Shown here: positions 33,601 through 45,700 of the stretch, one piece after another
How the letters are laid out: every line of letters starts with the position of its first letter
How positions within the stretch are numbered: position 1 is the stretch's first letter
Source of the DNA: Eulemur rufifrons
Lineage: Eukaryota; Chordata; Mammalia; Primates; Lemuridae
Reading direction: 5' to 3'
Assembly: GCF_041146395.1 (NCBI RefSeq)
Contig: NC_090986.1
Location: forward strand, 46,412,001 to 46,476,000
Length of the DNA stretch: 64,000 nucleotides
Made by a program: the position numbers and the translations under genes
The notes under the pieces: model-generated
What the model was told of the DNA's origin: nothing
Seen by the model: the letters and a program-made list of their open reading frames with translations, nothing else
Databases searched by the model: none

Positions 33601-34986
33601 TTAAGTATAATTTCAAGTGAATCCAAATTTGCTGAAACTTGTTAATGTAACCCAAGTTTAGTATGAACCATGCATTTCTTGAGAGCACTGATTATGTTGT
33701 GTTTGTTTTAGATGGTCATTACTTTGTCAATATTTCTTGAAGAAAGGAAGAAACTTATCAATAATGGCTACTGGGAATTTTAGTGCACCAATACAATATA
33801 CTTTTTAAAAAAAAATTGTTTTCACAAAACTTTCCATGTATGTTTCTCTGAAATTCTATGGAATTAAATCTAATGCTCAAAGCAAACTAATAAATATGTG
33901 AAAATGCCACACTCACATAGTCTAAAACTGGTTTTAGTATGTTATTATTGTGCAAGTTACATGATTAGTATTTATTGTTCTTAATTTTTGAATATTTTCC
34001 AGATATGCTTAATTTTTTTCAACAAGGTTTGCAAATTTGAGAGGGAAATTTAAGTTCTGAAAGGACATTCATGGAGCTTGCTTCTCACCTCTATTGCATG
34101 TTAAGGGGCATAGGTAAGTTTGCCTTTGGAAGCTTGCATTCCAGCTGTGTGAGCTCAGTCTCTTTTGTGAATGACAGCATTTGCAATTTAAGTCCATCTG
34201 GAACACCTCAAGCATTCAATTCATTTATTAACTTATTACCAAGCTTGGCATATGAATCCTCAGACTATCAGTGAGGCAGAAAACTTAAATGAAATTAGAT
34301 AAACAGACTTTAATAGAACAGTATGTGTATTAGAGATACTGAAAGAGCTTCCTGTTTTTCATTTTTAAAGAGTGACTATTTATCTCTTTGATGCCAGATT
34401 AGTATAAATTAGCTTTGCCTTAACTTTGCAGCACATTTTAATACTATGGTAGAAAAAAAGAAATGAAATAACTGTTATGGCCAGAAGAGGGAGATCTTGT
34501 AAAAATATTTAGAGCACAAGTTTAAAAGAATTTTGAGATTTGCACTTAGATCAGTAAAAAAAAAGATTAAAGTTTCCGAAGTTAATGCTTTCTATAATTA
34601 GATGAGTTTATTTTGTAAAACACTTTTCAGGAAAATAGGGCATAGCAATGCAATTTATCCAAACTTTCATGTATAAAGTATTCATAATAGTAAAATTTGT
34701 ATTGATTAAAGAAAAAAACTTTAATAAAAATACAATACGGAATGTTACTAGGAAATACTTTTGGTATTAGTTATTTTTAGGACTTGAGGATTGTTTTCAT
34801 TCCTGTACGTTAATTTATTTAAATTTAAATCCTTTGTACCATTAATACTCCAGAAAAAAAACAAAGCTAAAGTTAATGTTATATAAAAAAGCAATTTAAC
34901 ATTGATTATTAACCAGTAAAAATTAATAAAATACACTCTAGCCCAAATATATGCACAGACATATTTGGACACCTATTTGGCTACTA
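33601..34986. other. No recognisable gene or repeat
   Basis: AT-rich sequence. A GTAAGT donor-like site at 34112 follows an open stretch from an ATG at 34071, but an in-frame stop lies only about 35 bases upstream of that ATG, so no internal exon is supported. Confidence 0.4.
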
Positions 34987-35036
34987 TACACATTCCCTCT
35001 CTCTCTCTCTCTCTCTGTCTCACACACAGAGACACA
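34987..35036. repeat. CT then CA microsatellite
   Basis: A (CT)n run of about 13 units passes into a CACACACA-GAGACACACG stretch. Two overlapping open frames across it are low-complexity artefacts. Confidence 0.85.
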
Positions 35037-36691
35037 CGTGTTTGTGTATGCCTATATAAGCATGCATATTTGTATTACAGTGGGAAATCATTTATCTTTG
35101 CTACTCTTGATAGTCATAAAGTATATAAAAATATTCACAGATTGGCCACTGATTATACCACCTGGAGGGCTTCATTTGATGAATTTGTGACATGATATGA
35201 GGAGACGTTCATCATCAATTATTGTTAATCATTTTCACAATCAATTCATAAGTCCTAGGAATTGGCATTTTTTCTGTTTTAAGTACCGCCATAACATTTG
35301 TATATTTCCATAGGTACTGCCAAAATGGATGCATCTATTTTTTATAAAAGTTCCAATGTTAAGAATATTGATATCATTCTCAAATATATGTTCAGTTGTT
35401 GCTCTCTGTACATGAGTTCAATTATCAAGCTGAATGATACATTTCTTTTCTTGAATTATTTGATCCAGCCTTTACTGGCTCTTTATATATCTGATGAAAG
35501 CTTCAGATATTTATTTGCTTATGATACTGGGAGTCCCTCGTGCAAGAACTCATTTTTGAAATTTGTAAATTTCTATATAGTTCTAAAATCAACGTCTATA
35601 TATTTCTAAAATCAACATGGCTTTGTCCCCACCCACCAAGTCTCAGACTTATCTATTGAGAAGAAATGTGTTGTAATCTTCCTTCAGTATTCTTTGGAGC
35701 TGACAGTAGAGTTTCTTTCATATAGTTTAATTTGGTCTTCATTGCATCATCCTAAAATGCAATTTGTATGTCATTAAAACATTTTGCAAGCTTTCTCTAA
35801 AAAATGAATATGTAGTAGGCTGCCGTTGATATAATTATACCATGTATTAAAAAATTATATACATTGCCTACGGATAGATATATATGAGATTGACAAGCAC
35901 ATATGAGATTGACAAACCATGTAATAATGATACTAGTTATCCCTTGAAAAGTAGAGATTTCTAACTCTACTTCTAACATTTAGTTTTAAAGTTAGGAGGT
36001 CAGTACAGAAGTATTCAGGGTGTTTATACCTAGTTTGTGTCTTAAATGTTACAAAATAAATATAATTAGGATTTTATCTCTAATTTTGAGACATTGTTTC
36101 CTCTACTTCTTGCAATTGCCCTATGCTTTTATATTGTATGCTTTTATATTGTAAAGACCCATTTAAATAGATCCACAGTGGAAGGTAATGGACACCAATC
36201 CATAAACTGGGAATTACATTTTTTTCTACACGTTAATTTTGAGAACGAGAAAAGAACAATACAAAGGATGGAAGAGCAGCAGAGTTTTTATCATTCCATT
36301 GTAGAATAAAATATGTAATGCTACAATTTAAAAAATATACTTTGTAGGCATTTTAAAGATGTTGATTCAAAAATAACTTCTCAATCTCACGGGACCATCT
36401 GTTTCAATACCTCTGTTTAGCATTTCCAGAATAAAATTAACTACACCATTGTCCTTGTAATTTCTTTTTTTTTTTTAAACAAAATTACCATGAAAATTTC
36501 ATAGTCTTTATTGGAACCCCTAATAATCACTGGTCTTTACTACTTAAGAAATAGACTTTTGATACCACCTCTGCCAGTCATGCTATTTATGATTTAAAGT
36601 CCACACAGTTTCCCTTGGTTGAAAAGTATATAAATGTCAGTTCCAGAATCTGATGACTTGTAAACTTTTGTGTTTGCTTGAGTGTGCATGC
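35037..36691. other. No recognisable gene; short local duplications
   Basis: AT-rich sequence. Local direct duplications include TATGCTTTTATATTG twice in tandem (36122-36136 and 36137-36151) and ATATGAGATTGACAA twice near 35882-35912. The 103-codon open frame at 35298-35609 has no recognisable domain and is rich in AT-driven residues. Confidence 0.4.
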
Positions 36692-36715
36692 GTGTGTGTG
36701 TGTGTGTGTGTGTGT
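36692..36715. repeat. (GT)12 microsatellite
   Basis: Uninterrupted GT dinucleotides preceded by GTGTGCATGC. Likely polymorphic. Confidence 0.9.
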
Positions 36716-37751
36716 AACTTAGTTTTATAATTTGTTGAAATAAATTCTGCTTTCCACATAGCCCTGAACCTTCCCCTTTGCCTAGTTTTGACAGGTACTA
36801 TAATTTTTGTTCTACAGAAACTACAGATCTGGGAGATGACCGTGAAGTTCAGCTAGATTCAAAGTGCCATCTATAATGGAAATAAATCATTATTATTTGT
36901 AATTATAACCTTAGTGTTACAATCAGAGGTGGAAGAGGGGTAATCTAATTAGCTAAAGAAGTGCAAAAAGTTAAAATAACATATACCACGTTTCTTGTCT
37001 TGTGTTACATATCAGATGAAAATCAAATCAGTTTTTATGGGGTGTAGTACCTACTTTTTAGATGGAAATGTAGGGTGCATGGCACTGTTCAGACAAAAAA
37101 AAAGAAAAAAAAAACCCTCATTGTCACACTTTGTTTTTGTGTGTGTGTGTATGTTTGTGTATTAAACCTGGAACTGAGCTATCTGACAACGGGGTAGTTT
37201 TCTAAGAAATAATAAGATATCAAATGTGTATCGAGTGAGAAAGAAGTATATTTCATTTATAAATTCTCTTCAATAATTTTCAGTGTCAGGAACATTTTAA
37301 CAGTTAATCATTCATTTTCATAGTTCATAGCAAATTGATTCAAAATTCAACTTTAAATTCAGCCTTATAAATGATATGATTGTATTATTTCTCAGACTAA
37401 TTTTTTTCAGCATGTGCTTCACTAGCATTACCAAATAGTTTTTTTTTTTCTTAAGACTATGTTGTCCTACAGGCTCTAGGTTAGCCATTAATAAAAGATG
37501 CTATGTTTCAATGCAAAGAGAAATTGGCTAAGTGAAAGGATGTGCTTTAGTCCTGCTTTGCTACCTATGAGCAATCAGATTTTAAGGAATCCATTTTTAT
37601 CTTATAGTTCTGGTCCATCATCAAAACCAGGGGTCTAATTTGACCATGCTACCCATTTTGTATTTATTAAACATCAAAATATACATTTGAGCACATTAGA
37701 ACAAATTTCAAAAACGATATAAATATGCACAAGATGGTACAAAATATTTAA
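36716..37751. other. No recognisable gene; TG-rich patch
   Basis: AT-rich sequence with a short TG-rich stretch at 37136-37160 and an A-rich patch near 37097-37115. No gene or assignable repeat was recognised. Confidence 0.4.
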
Positions 37752-37759
37752 TGTGTGAG

Positions 37760-37945
37760 TTTTTATTTTTTTATTTTATTTTTTTTTATTTCAGGATATT
37801 ATGGGGGCACAAACATTTTGGTCAAATGCTATGACTTTGCCACACCCAAGCCACACTTTGAAGTGTGCCCTTTGCCACCTACAACGCTCACCACATCCAT
37901 TAGTTGTGAGTTTACTCACCCCCAACCCCCAACCCCCAAAGAATA
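37760..37945 (-). mobile_element. Short strepsirrhine L1 3' tail, antisense
   Basis: On the plus strand a T-rich run is followed by ATTTCAGGATATTATGGGGG, CACAAACATTTTGG, and a CATTAGTTGTGAGTTTACTC block leading to CCCCC runs. This is the reverse complement of the tail type seen at 20641 (GTACCCCCGTAATATTC). It is flanked by copies of TGTGTGAG (37752-37759 and 37953-37960) within a longer partial match, a likely target duplication. About 185 bases, 3' UTR only. Confidence 0.78.
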
Positions 37946-37960
37946 TTACTACTGTGTGAG

Positions 37961-40157
37961 CACTGAGTTAGTGACAATTTGATGGACTATATTCTGAGTG
38001 ATTTCAATAATGTATATCTCATAATAAGAATTTGGTGAACAATACTTTAATCAGTAAAGTTTGTGTTCTTCATATAATTCTAATTTATTGTTGTTATTAT
38101 TGGCATAAGACCCAAACCCAATTAGCCTTCTCATGTTATACATCAAGAAAAAATATAATCAATAAAGTAAAAAGATGAAAACCATGTGTAGTGAAAGTTC
38201 AGAAGTAGAAGACACCATTTCTTATCATAACGTCTGGTATGTGGATAGAATTCCTACGAGCAGAGGATCTGGAATCATGGAAAAGTTATTCAAATAAGGA
38301 GGAACAGAATGAACAAAAAGGTACAATATGGGAGATATTTGGGGAAGACAGATCAAAACACTTTGATTACAGAATGTAAAATCTCAAGATCATGGAATGT
38401 GTGGCCATGTGAACTGTAAAATGGAGGTATCTATAAAAACACAGAAGTAAAACAGTGAGAAGCAATTACTGAGCAGTAAAGTTTTAAAGACTATAAAACA
38501 AATTGATTATTAACACATAATTGAAAATAACAAGTAACCTGTAGTAAGAGATATGGAATTAAGGTGAGAAATAGGTCTGAGATCATGGTTTTGAGAATTG
38601 TCAGCAAATAAAACTTTTTTTTAAAAATAAAGCTGCATAAAGTTAAAACAGGTGACATTTGAAGAAATGGTCTAAATCAGTGTACTCCTCTGGCCCACTG
38701 ACTTTAAAAGTGTAGTCGTGTAAATTTTGTCTGCTGGTAGGGGTGGGCAGAAGTGTTGAAAGCTATTAAACAGGTTTATATTGTTGGTAACTAGAAAGCA
38801 GCTGGAGAAAGAATGTGGAGACAGGTGAGGAGACATAAATTTAACCCAAAGATTAGAGCCAAGCACAGCTGAACTGTTGCCTGAAACAGAACTGTGCCAG
38901 TTGAGATGCAGACTCTTGGACAAGAAAAATAAATGCTTACTGGAGGCCAGTGAGCACTGGGGTGATTTGTTATGAAGCTTTGTTGTAGCAATAGTTGACT
39001 GATAGATCTAATACTTAGAAAGGTGAATGGCTTAATTAAAACTTGCTGCCACAAAGATCTTATTTGGGTGCCTGTGAGATTTCCAGGTACTCTATTCTGC
39101 AGTTGTCTTTCTAAGAATAACACCACAAAAGATGAATCAAACCAGCTTCAAGTTGCTCATGTCTTTCATACTCCACCAACTCTAAAGGAACAGTTCTATT
39201 ACTCCAAAAATTCACCTCAATGTGACCCTTGCAGTAACATTTCCAAGTGGTAATTCAGTGTTGTTTAGAAGAAATGCAGATAGATAGAAAACATGAGAGA
39301 GATGAGACAATCATTTAGGCTTCAACTTTCACAAGATGCCAGTTAATATAAGCTATTCAAAATTTACAGCCCATTTGGGAAAAATCACCTATGAGAATGT
39401 TAGTTGTGGCATCTTACTTTATAAAGTCTTGCTTCCTTGGTGTCCATTTCAGCATTGAAATGGTTTCATATTTTGCACAGATGCAGATATTTGCAAGGAT
39501 GACGATTCTTGTCTCCTGTGCTTCCTTGAGTTTCTTGCATTCCTTTTTTGATGTTCACCTCATATATTTTCAAACTTATAATTCTAAATAGTCTTTTGTA
39601 CCCTGAACTCAAGGCTCTGCACAGGTGAAATGAATGAGAATTCTGTGGGGAAACAGACAGCATTTAATTATATTACCAAGACACCTCAATCTGAAACATT
39701 AAACTCTATGGACATGTGGACATATTGAGACCTACTATTCTTCTGAGTTCCAAAGCCCTCTTCTATTCAGATTTTTCTAAGGTTTTCTTTTCTAGAAAGA
39801 TTCCACATCATAGTTTGACTCCATGTTAATGAGTTTCCTGTAGATGCCTAAAGAATAATTCCAGGTCCACAATTCCTGCTCCCTACTGTATTCCCTCACT
39901 GATTTCATCACTTCCCTGCTTGCTAATCACTCTCAAAACTATTCCCAGTTAGTGGGATCTAAAGGTCTAGTAAGAACCTCTAGACTATTCTGTGATATAC
40001 AGTGATATACATGACATTTTACCTTTCTTTAGTATTTTCTTTTTTAATTTCACAGGATGTGAGTATTTGAAGTATTTAAAAGACATCAGAAACATTCCTA
40101 TTACATCCTTTTTTATTTATCTAATGATTATTGTTATCTAACATTCATTCTTGTTGC
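37961..40157. other. No recognisable gene or repeat
   Basis: Mixed-composition unassigned sequence. Opposite-strand open frames overlap at 38672-39253 (76 to 111 codons), none with a recognised domain. Confidence 0.4.
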
Positions 40158-40647
40158 TGTGGGTTGAATTGTGTTCCCCTCCCTGCAAAAAAAAAAAAAA
40201 AAAAAAAAAGAAAAAGAAAAAAGAAAAAGATGATAAAGATCTAATCCCCAGTACCTCTGAATGTGGCCTTATTCGTGGCCTTATTTGGAAATAAGGTCTT
40301 TGCAAATAATGAAGCTAAAATGAGTCCATTAGGAAAGAATGTAATTTAATATAAATTGTATCATTAAAAAAGGGGGTAATTTGGACACAGGGACAGACAT
40401 GCATGGAGGGGAGACAATGAGTAGACACAAGGAGGATGTCGTCTACTAGTCAAGGAATGCCTGAGGCTACCAGAAGCTGGGAGAGAAGCAGGGAACCTAT
40501 TGTCCCTCACAGCCATCAGAAGAAACCAGTATTGCTGACACTTTAATTTTTGACTTCCAGGCTCCAGAATTGTGAGGTGATAAATTTCTGTTGTTTGAGC
40601 CTCTGAGTTTTCTTACTTTGTTATGGCAGTCACAGGAAGCTTATACA
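40158..40647 (+). mobile_element. MLT1-type LTR
   Basis: The element starts TGTGGGTTGAATTGTGTTCC and ends TTATACA. It has the characteristic CCAGTACCTCTGAATGTGGC, AATAAGGTCTTTGCAAATAA and CCAGGCTCCAGAATTGTGAG blocks. Most of the extra length compared with a typical MLT1 LTR is an A-rich expansion at 40187-40230 near the 5' end. A local duplication of GTGGCCTTATT is visible at about 40264-40285. No matching 5-base duplications were found, as expected for an old copy. Confidence 0.9.
40187..40230. repeat. A-rich simple-sequence tract inside the MLT1 LTR
   Basis: A run of 23 A is followed by GAAAAAG units. In MLT1 LTRs this position normally carries only a short A run, so the expansion arose after insertion, probably by slippage. 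Confidence 0.85.
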
Positions 40648-43369
40648 CCTGTGAACTAATGCATTGTGTGTCTTATTACCTTCCAGGAGTCTCCTACACC
40701 TTTCAAGCAAGCTATGACAAAAAAAAAAAAAAAAAAAATATTAATTTATTTTTAACCTTAGGTCCATTCTTTCTCTACTTGATGCAGGAAACACACCATT
40801 TGCTATTGAAGAATCATCTTTCTATTCATTTGCACTATGCTTTGGATCCAGATGTTTGCTTTACTGCTGTTTTCTTCCTGATTCTGCCTATGGGTCTCTT
40901 GAAGTGAGAGATACAGTTTTTGAAAGCTGAGTGTGAAAAAGCATTCAGTTCTTTCAAAATAAACCTTGACTTACCAAATAGGGCAATTCCACTGAGAAAG
41001 TAATCAACTACTCATCTGAAATTCCACAAAGATGGAAATAATTTATTGTTTCATGCTTTGCTTAACTTTATCATCTCATCTTCCAAAAAGTCCCATGTAT
41101 AGTTTGGTGTTCTCTTAAAGCACAAGAATTACATGATTTTCCACTTACATTATTATTTTTTTTTTTTTTTGATCAAGAAAAGCAACAAACACTTGAATTT
41201 CATACTGATATTCTCAAACTTTTTCTAAAATGTTTCCAAATCTAACCTGATAAACTAATGTAATTGTTCCAATAACAAAAAGAACTGTTGGAGTATATAA
41301 TTCTCTATACTTGCATGCCTCTCAGCCTTCCTATGGAAACCTTCCAAATTTTATTTTTATTTTAGTTTGCTAACATCTTGACTCTCTTGCTGCATGAGAT
41401 CTCTTTGAATTCTAAACAAAAAAAGGAAGGAACTTTAACATTGCTAGTTTTGACTTTTAAAATACTTAATTATGTATGGGCATATTATCTTTCTTGCTTC
41501 CTATTTTGTAGATTTCTATTTAAGACCTTCACTTTTTTTCTAAGCAAATCTCTTTTCTTCTCTAGTTAAATCAACATGCCTGCTTTGCTTTTCTTTCATT
41601 CTCAACACAGTCCCAGTTCTGACTAAAAAATGAAAAACTGCTTTTTAAACTCATTCATTCTTCATTATGTCTCTGTGCAATCTTAAGTTCCACTGACAAA
41701 GTGTTATGAGACTAGTATTTTTAAATTATCACTTTGCCCTTGGGTTTATAATAATTACAGTGATTTTTTTTTTCTTTCTATCTCAGCTTAGTGGTATGAT
41801 AAAATCTCATGGTATAGCTCTGTATTATCTGTTCACTGAACAAATCCACCCCACTGTGATGTTGATTTACCCACAGACTGTGAGCTTCTGAAATCCACAA
41901 TTATAATCTGGGTGAATGTTACAGCCAGTTTGAAAACATGGGATGCGGGAATGACTACAGGAGCTTCTGGGAATGCCACAGAATTTAAGAGGTTACTCTT
42001 TCAACAGTTCCTTCCTTAGCCTTGAATGCTGTTCAAACAAGATACAGAAAAAAACAATGTGGAGCAGGCCAAGACCCATGCTGCTGCTGATCAATGCCTT
42101 AACCTTTATATATGCCCCAAGTTACCCACTAGTACACGTTGCTTTTTTGTTTATTTGTTTGTTTTCATTGTGAGGTCTCAGGTTGCAAACCTGGGTAAGA
42201 AGAATAAAAACAGAGGTAGCAAAAACTATTCTACTAACCAAAGTCACAGAATCTGCCTATATTTACTTCTTCTAAGATGAGCCTTACTGAAATAAAATTA
42301 CTTTTCCCAATAACACAGCAATAGACTTGCTTGTGATGTTACCTCTGGCATATCAAGATCTTTAAGGTCTTCTCAAAAAACTTTGCTACACAATCCATTG
42401 CCTTTTATGCATACTCATTGGGTCTCAAATTAACCCCCAATATGTAAGTGGTTCAGATGAAATGTGATGTCCTGGTGTTTGAAATTTCGTTTCTTCCCTA
42501 TCAAGAAAAAAACAAAACATGATTTTTAAGGGCTTTGAAAGCGTTTGATTGCCTCTTTCTCTGCTCCTCTTCTCCATTTAATTTCAAGATTTTTCTGTAT
42601 TAAATGAGTTGGCCATTAGTCTGTGGGAAAACCCTGCATTTTTAACTTCACAAACTAAAGGTAAATTTATACCACTGCAATAAATGAAAAGGCTGATCTT
42701 ACTTACATCCCCAGTGATAAAGTATATTGTAAGAAAGACACATTTGCGCTCACTTGAGGAGTCAAATTGCCTTAGGCAGCCTGGTTCCTGATCCCTGAGC
42801 TGAGTACTTTAGTTTAGAGCTTGGCAGTAGCTAATCATAGTATTATTGTGAGGAAATAATAGCAGAAAGAAAATGGCTAGGACACAGCAAGAAATAAAAG
42901 CAAATATATGAAATGGTCACTTATTTGGATCAACAAACTTGGAAACAGAAAAGTTGAAGAGCAGTGAGAAATATTAATATGTCTTTAATGCAACATCATT
43001 CTGCCCACTGGCAAACGTGCACTAATCAATGTGCTGGCCTGTAAAGATAGATTATCCTGGGCAATGGTGCAGTAAGAGCAACAGAAAATTATGGGTTTGC
43101 AATGTTTGCTGTTCTTTATGAGAAAGAGGACAAAGGTAAGTACCCACTTACTCTCCTAAAAATTTATTTTGTAAACCAAAAAATAATTTATGTATATCAG
43201 TATAATTAATATTAGTGAACTTTCAGTGGGATTCATCACATACCATGGGGAAAAAAGGCAACTCTATATAAACATCTATCAGAAGATGAAAAAACAATTT
43301 ATTTAATAAAATTCTACCTTTATACTTGATAATAATATATCATAAAGGTAGCTTCCCTGCTGTAGCAGA
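40648..43369. other. No recognisable gene; poly(A) and poly(T) runs
   Basis: Mixed sequence with an A-run at 40719-40738 and a T-run at 41156-41170. The block around 41930-42200 may be an old repeat, but I could not assign it. Open frames of 60-94 codons have no recognisable domain. Confidence 0.35.
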
Positions 43370-43560
43370 AAAATCACTGACATTTACCTTGGAAAAATTG
43401 ATGAAACTCTCTGATCTTTAGTTTCTTCATTGGTAAAGTGAGACTAACAAAAATTATCTATCTCATAGTGTCATAATGAGGACTACAAAAAAAAAAGCTA
43501 TATGTAAAAAAACCTATCACCGCAGCTTGTATATATCTGGGGTCCTCTCTGTATTGTTTA
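43370..43560 (+). mobile_element. MIR SINE
   Basis: GATCTTTAGTTTCTTCATTG followed by GTAAAGTGAGACTAACAAAA and TATCTCATAGTGTCATAATG represents the central CORE-SINE region of MIR in the plus orientation. Ends are degraded. Confidence 0.75.
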
Positions 43561-44634
43561 CTTTTATTTAGTGTTATATATGTTTTAACTTCAGAGTAGC
43601 AATGTCTGAAAATGTGACCATGACATATAAAACCATACTTTTCCGATGCATCACATTTCCTGTTGACATTATATATACTTCGGTAGTTTCCTTCCCTGCC
43701 TGGTATTCCTCAAATGTTTGTCCCAATAAGACAAAGAAAAGTGGACAGAGGTTGTTTCTTATTTCTAGGCATCAGTAAATACATTGATTCCCTAGTATAG
43801 TATCTAGTTAGCAAAAATTAGGAGGAATGATGGCTAAGAGATGTACTGATAAATGTTTAATGTCCTGCTAGCAAAAAAAAGCTAATTTATAGTGTTTGCC
43901 CATTTCCATTGTGTAAGTACTGTCACCCTGGCCAATTTCAAGGTACTAACAGGATGTTTCTAGACTCAGAATTGGCAAGACATGCATATATGGTCAGCTC
44001 CCAAGAGCTGGTACAAACAGCTTCAACACACCATTGGACATACTTGGGAAAAAAGGGATAGAATTTCTGTATTATATACTCCTGGTGCTCAGCATTATAG
44101 TCTCTCAATATATCTTATTTTTAGCCACTGCTCCATAATGTTACCAGTAAATGTATTGTGATTGCGCCTGTCCTCAGCTACCACCTGTGTCTCTTGCTTT
44201 CTAAAGCCTCAACCTGGGATGCTGTGAGAATTGCTAGTTGCTCGTGTTTGCATTAACTGAACTTGTGAGGGTGGTAACATGCAATGGGTTAAACTTTGGG
44301 CAATGAGCAATGGATACTGGCAGATAAATTATCCTCTTTCCTCACACAAGCTATTTCAAATTACATTTTACATGGATATTTATGTGAGGCAGGGAGGGGT
44401 ATTTATGTACTCCCACCAGAATTAGGCGATAGTTTGTCTACAGCATTTCCCTACTTCATAATTCAATCTTATATAGTTGTCACTACATTCTTGTTTCAAT
44501 TTTATTAAACTAACAACCTGCATAAAAACTTCTTCTCAGGCTTCTCTTTCTGGAAAAAACAGATTAAGACAGCTTCCTGTAATTTAATTATTAAAGTCCA
44601 TGAAGGTAGACAGAGATGACCCTGGATAACATTG
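43561..44634. other. No recognisable gene or repeat
   Basis: Unassigned sequence. The 70-codon open frame at 44296-44508 has no recognisable domain. Confidence 0.4.
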
Positions 44635-45295
44635 AGCCAGTTTTGCTAACTAGGAATCCACTTTCTGTCTCTATTGATTTACCTAGTCTGAAGGTTTCAT
44701 ATAAATGGGATCATATAATATGTGACATTCTGTGATTGGCTTCTTCAACTTAAATAATGTTTTTAAGGTTCATCCATATTATAGCATGTTTCAGTACTTT
44801 ATTCCTTTCTATAGCTAAATAATATACTCTATGAATATATTCAAATTTTATTTATCCAATCAATTATTAGTTTATCTGCATTTGGGTTATTTCCATTTTG
44901 TAATTATTATAAATAATGCTGCTGTGAACGTTTGTGTATGTGTATTTTGGTGGACATATGTTTTCAATGTTCTTACATATATAATTATTAGTGAAATTTC
45001 TGCTAACTCTATGTTTAACATTTTGAAGAACATTCAAACTGTTTACCAGAGTAGTTGCACCATTTTGCAATCCCATCAACAATTTATGAGGGCTCCAATT
45101 TTTCCACATTCTTACCAATTCTTGTTAATTTTTTTCTTTTCTTATTTCCATTTTATATCCACTAGCAGTCCTAGTGGATATAAAATGGAATCTCATTGTG
45201 GTTTTGATTTCCATTTCTTTAATGACTAATAATATTGAGAATTATTTTATGTGTTTATTGTCCATTTGTATGTCTCCTTTGACAAAGTTAGATAT
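44635..45295 (-). mobile_element. Antisense L1 fragment (ORF2 3' region)
   Basis: On the minus strand this is the C-terminal part of L1 ORF2. Plus-strand landmarks include AGGAATCCACTTTCTGTCTC at 44652, AAGGTTCATCCATATTATAG at 44766, TGCTGCTGTGAACGTTTGTG at 44918, AATCCCATCAACAATTTATG at 45069 and TCTCATTGTGGTTTTGATTT at 45191. The frame is broken throughout, as expected for an old L1M copy. The open frame at 44831-45229 on the plus strand is the antisense shadow of this element. Confidence 0.92.
45146..45190. repeat. Perfect 20-bp inverted repeat (hairpin) inside the L1
   Basis: The arm TTCCATTTTATATCCACTAG (45146-45165) and its exact reverse complement (45171-45190) are separated by CAGTC. 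The right arm matches the normal antisense L1 sequence (CTAGTGG...ATGG before TCTCATTGTGG), whereas the left arm replaces the usual L1 sequence at that place. This suggests that it arose by copying the adjacent strand in inverted direction. Confidence 0.95.
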
Positions 45296-45589
45296 ATCTT
45301 TTTCTTTCTTTTGTTGCTGTATAAGTATTAGATAATTCATCTGTTTTTATAATTCTTACTGTGGTAGTGGTAGAGAAAGTTCTTTTTTTTAATGGGTATT
45401 GCAAAACATTTGGTTATAGCCTTCAGAACAGCAGGGGAGACCTAGTGAGATTATGCAATAATAATAAGATCAATTCCAGCTCTTTATTATTTGAATATGT
45501 TCTCCATATTAAGAAGGATGATGGGACAAATTCATTATTTGGCTTCTGAGAGCTAATATTCAGGCCCTATGGCTCTGTTCTTTTAGAGA

Positions 45590-45700
45590 GAAGGCAATTA
45601 GCTGAAGATATGTAGCTTGCCCAAGATCACCCGGCAAGTTATTGGCATAGCAGGAATGTGAACACATGGGCTCTCGGTTTCCCATCTGTTGCCTGGTACA
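45590..45700 (-). mobile_element. MIR SINE fragment
   Basis: The plus strand has TAGCTTGCCCAAGATCACCC followed by GGCAAGTTATTGGCATAGCA and GGAATGTGAACACATGGGCT, the antisense MIR 5' half. Divergent but clear over about 100 bases. Confidence 0.7.

Noticed and set aside
34003..34111. Possible exon ending at a GTAAGT donor (34112)
   Set aside because: An in-frame stop sits just upstream of the ATG at 34071 and the acceptor side is weak, so an internal coding exon is not supported.
44831..45229. 132-codon plus-strand open frame
   Set aside because: Antisense shadow of the L1 fragment at 44635-45295.
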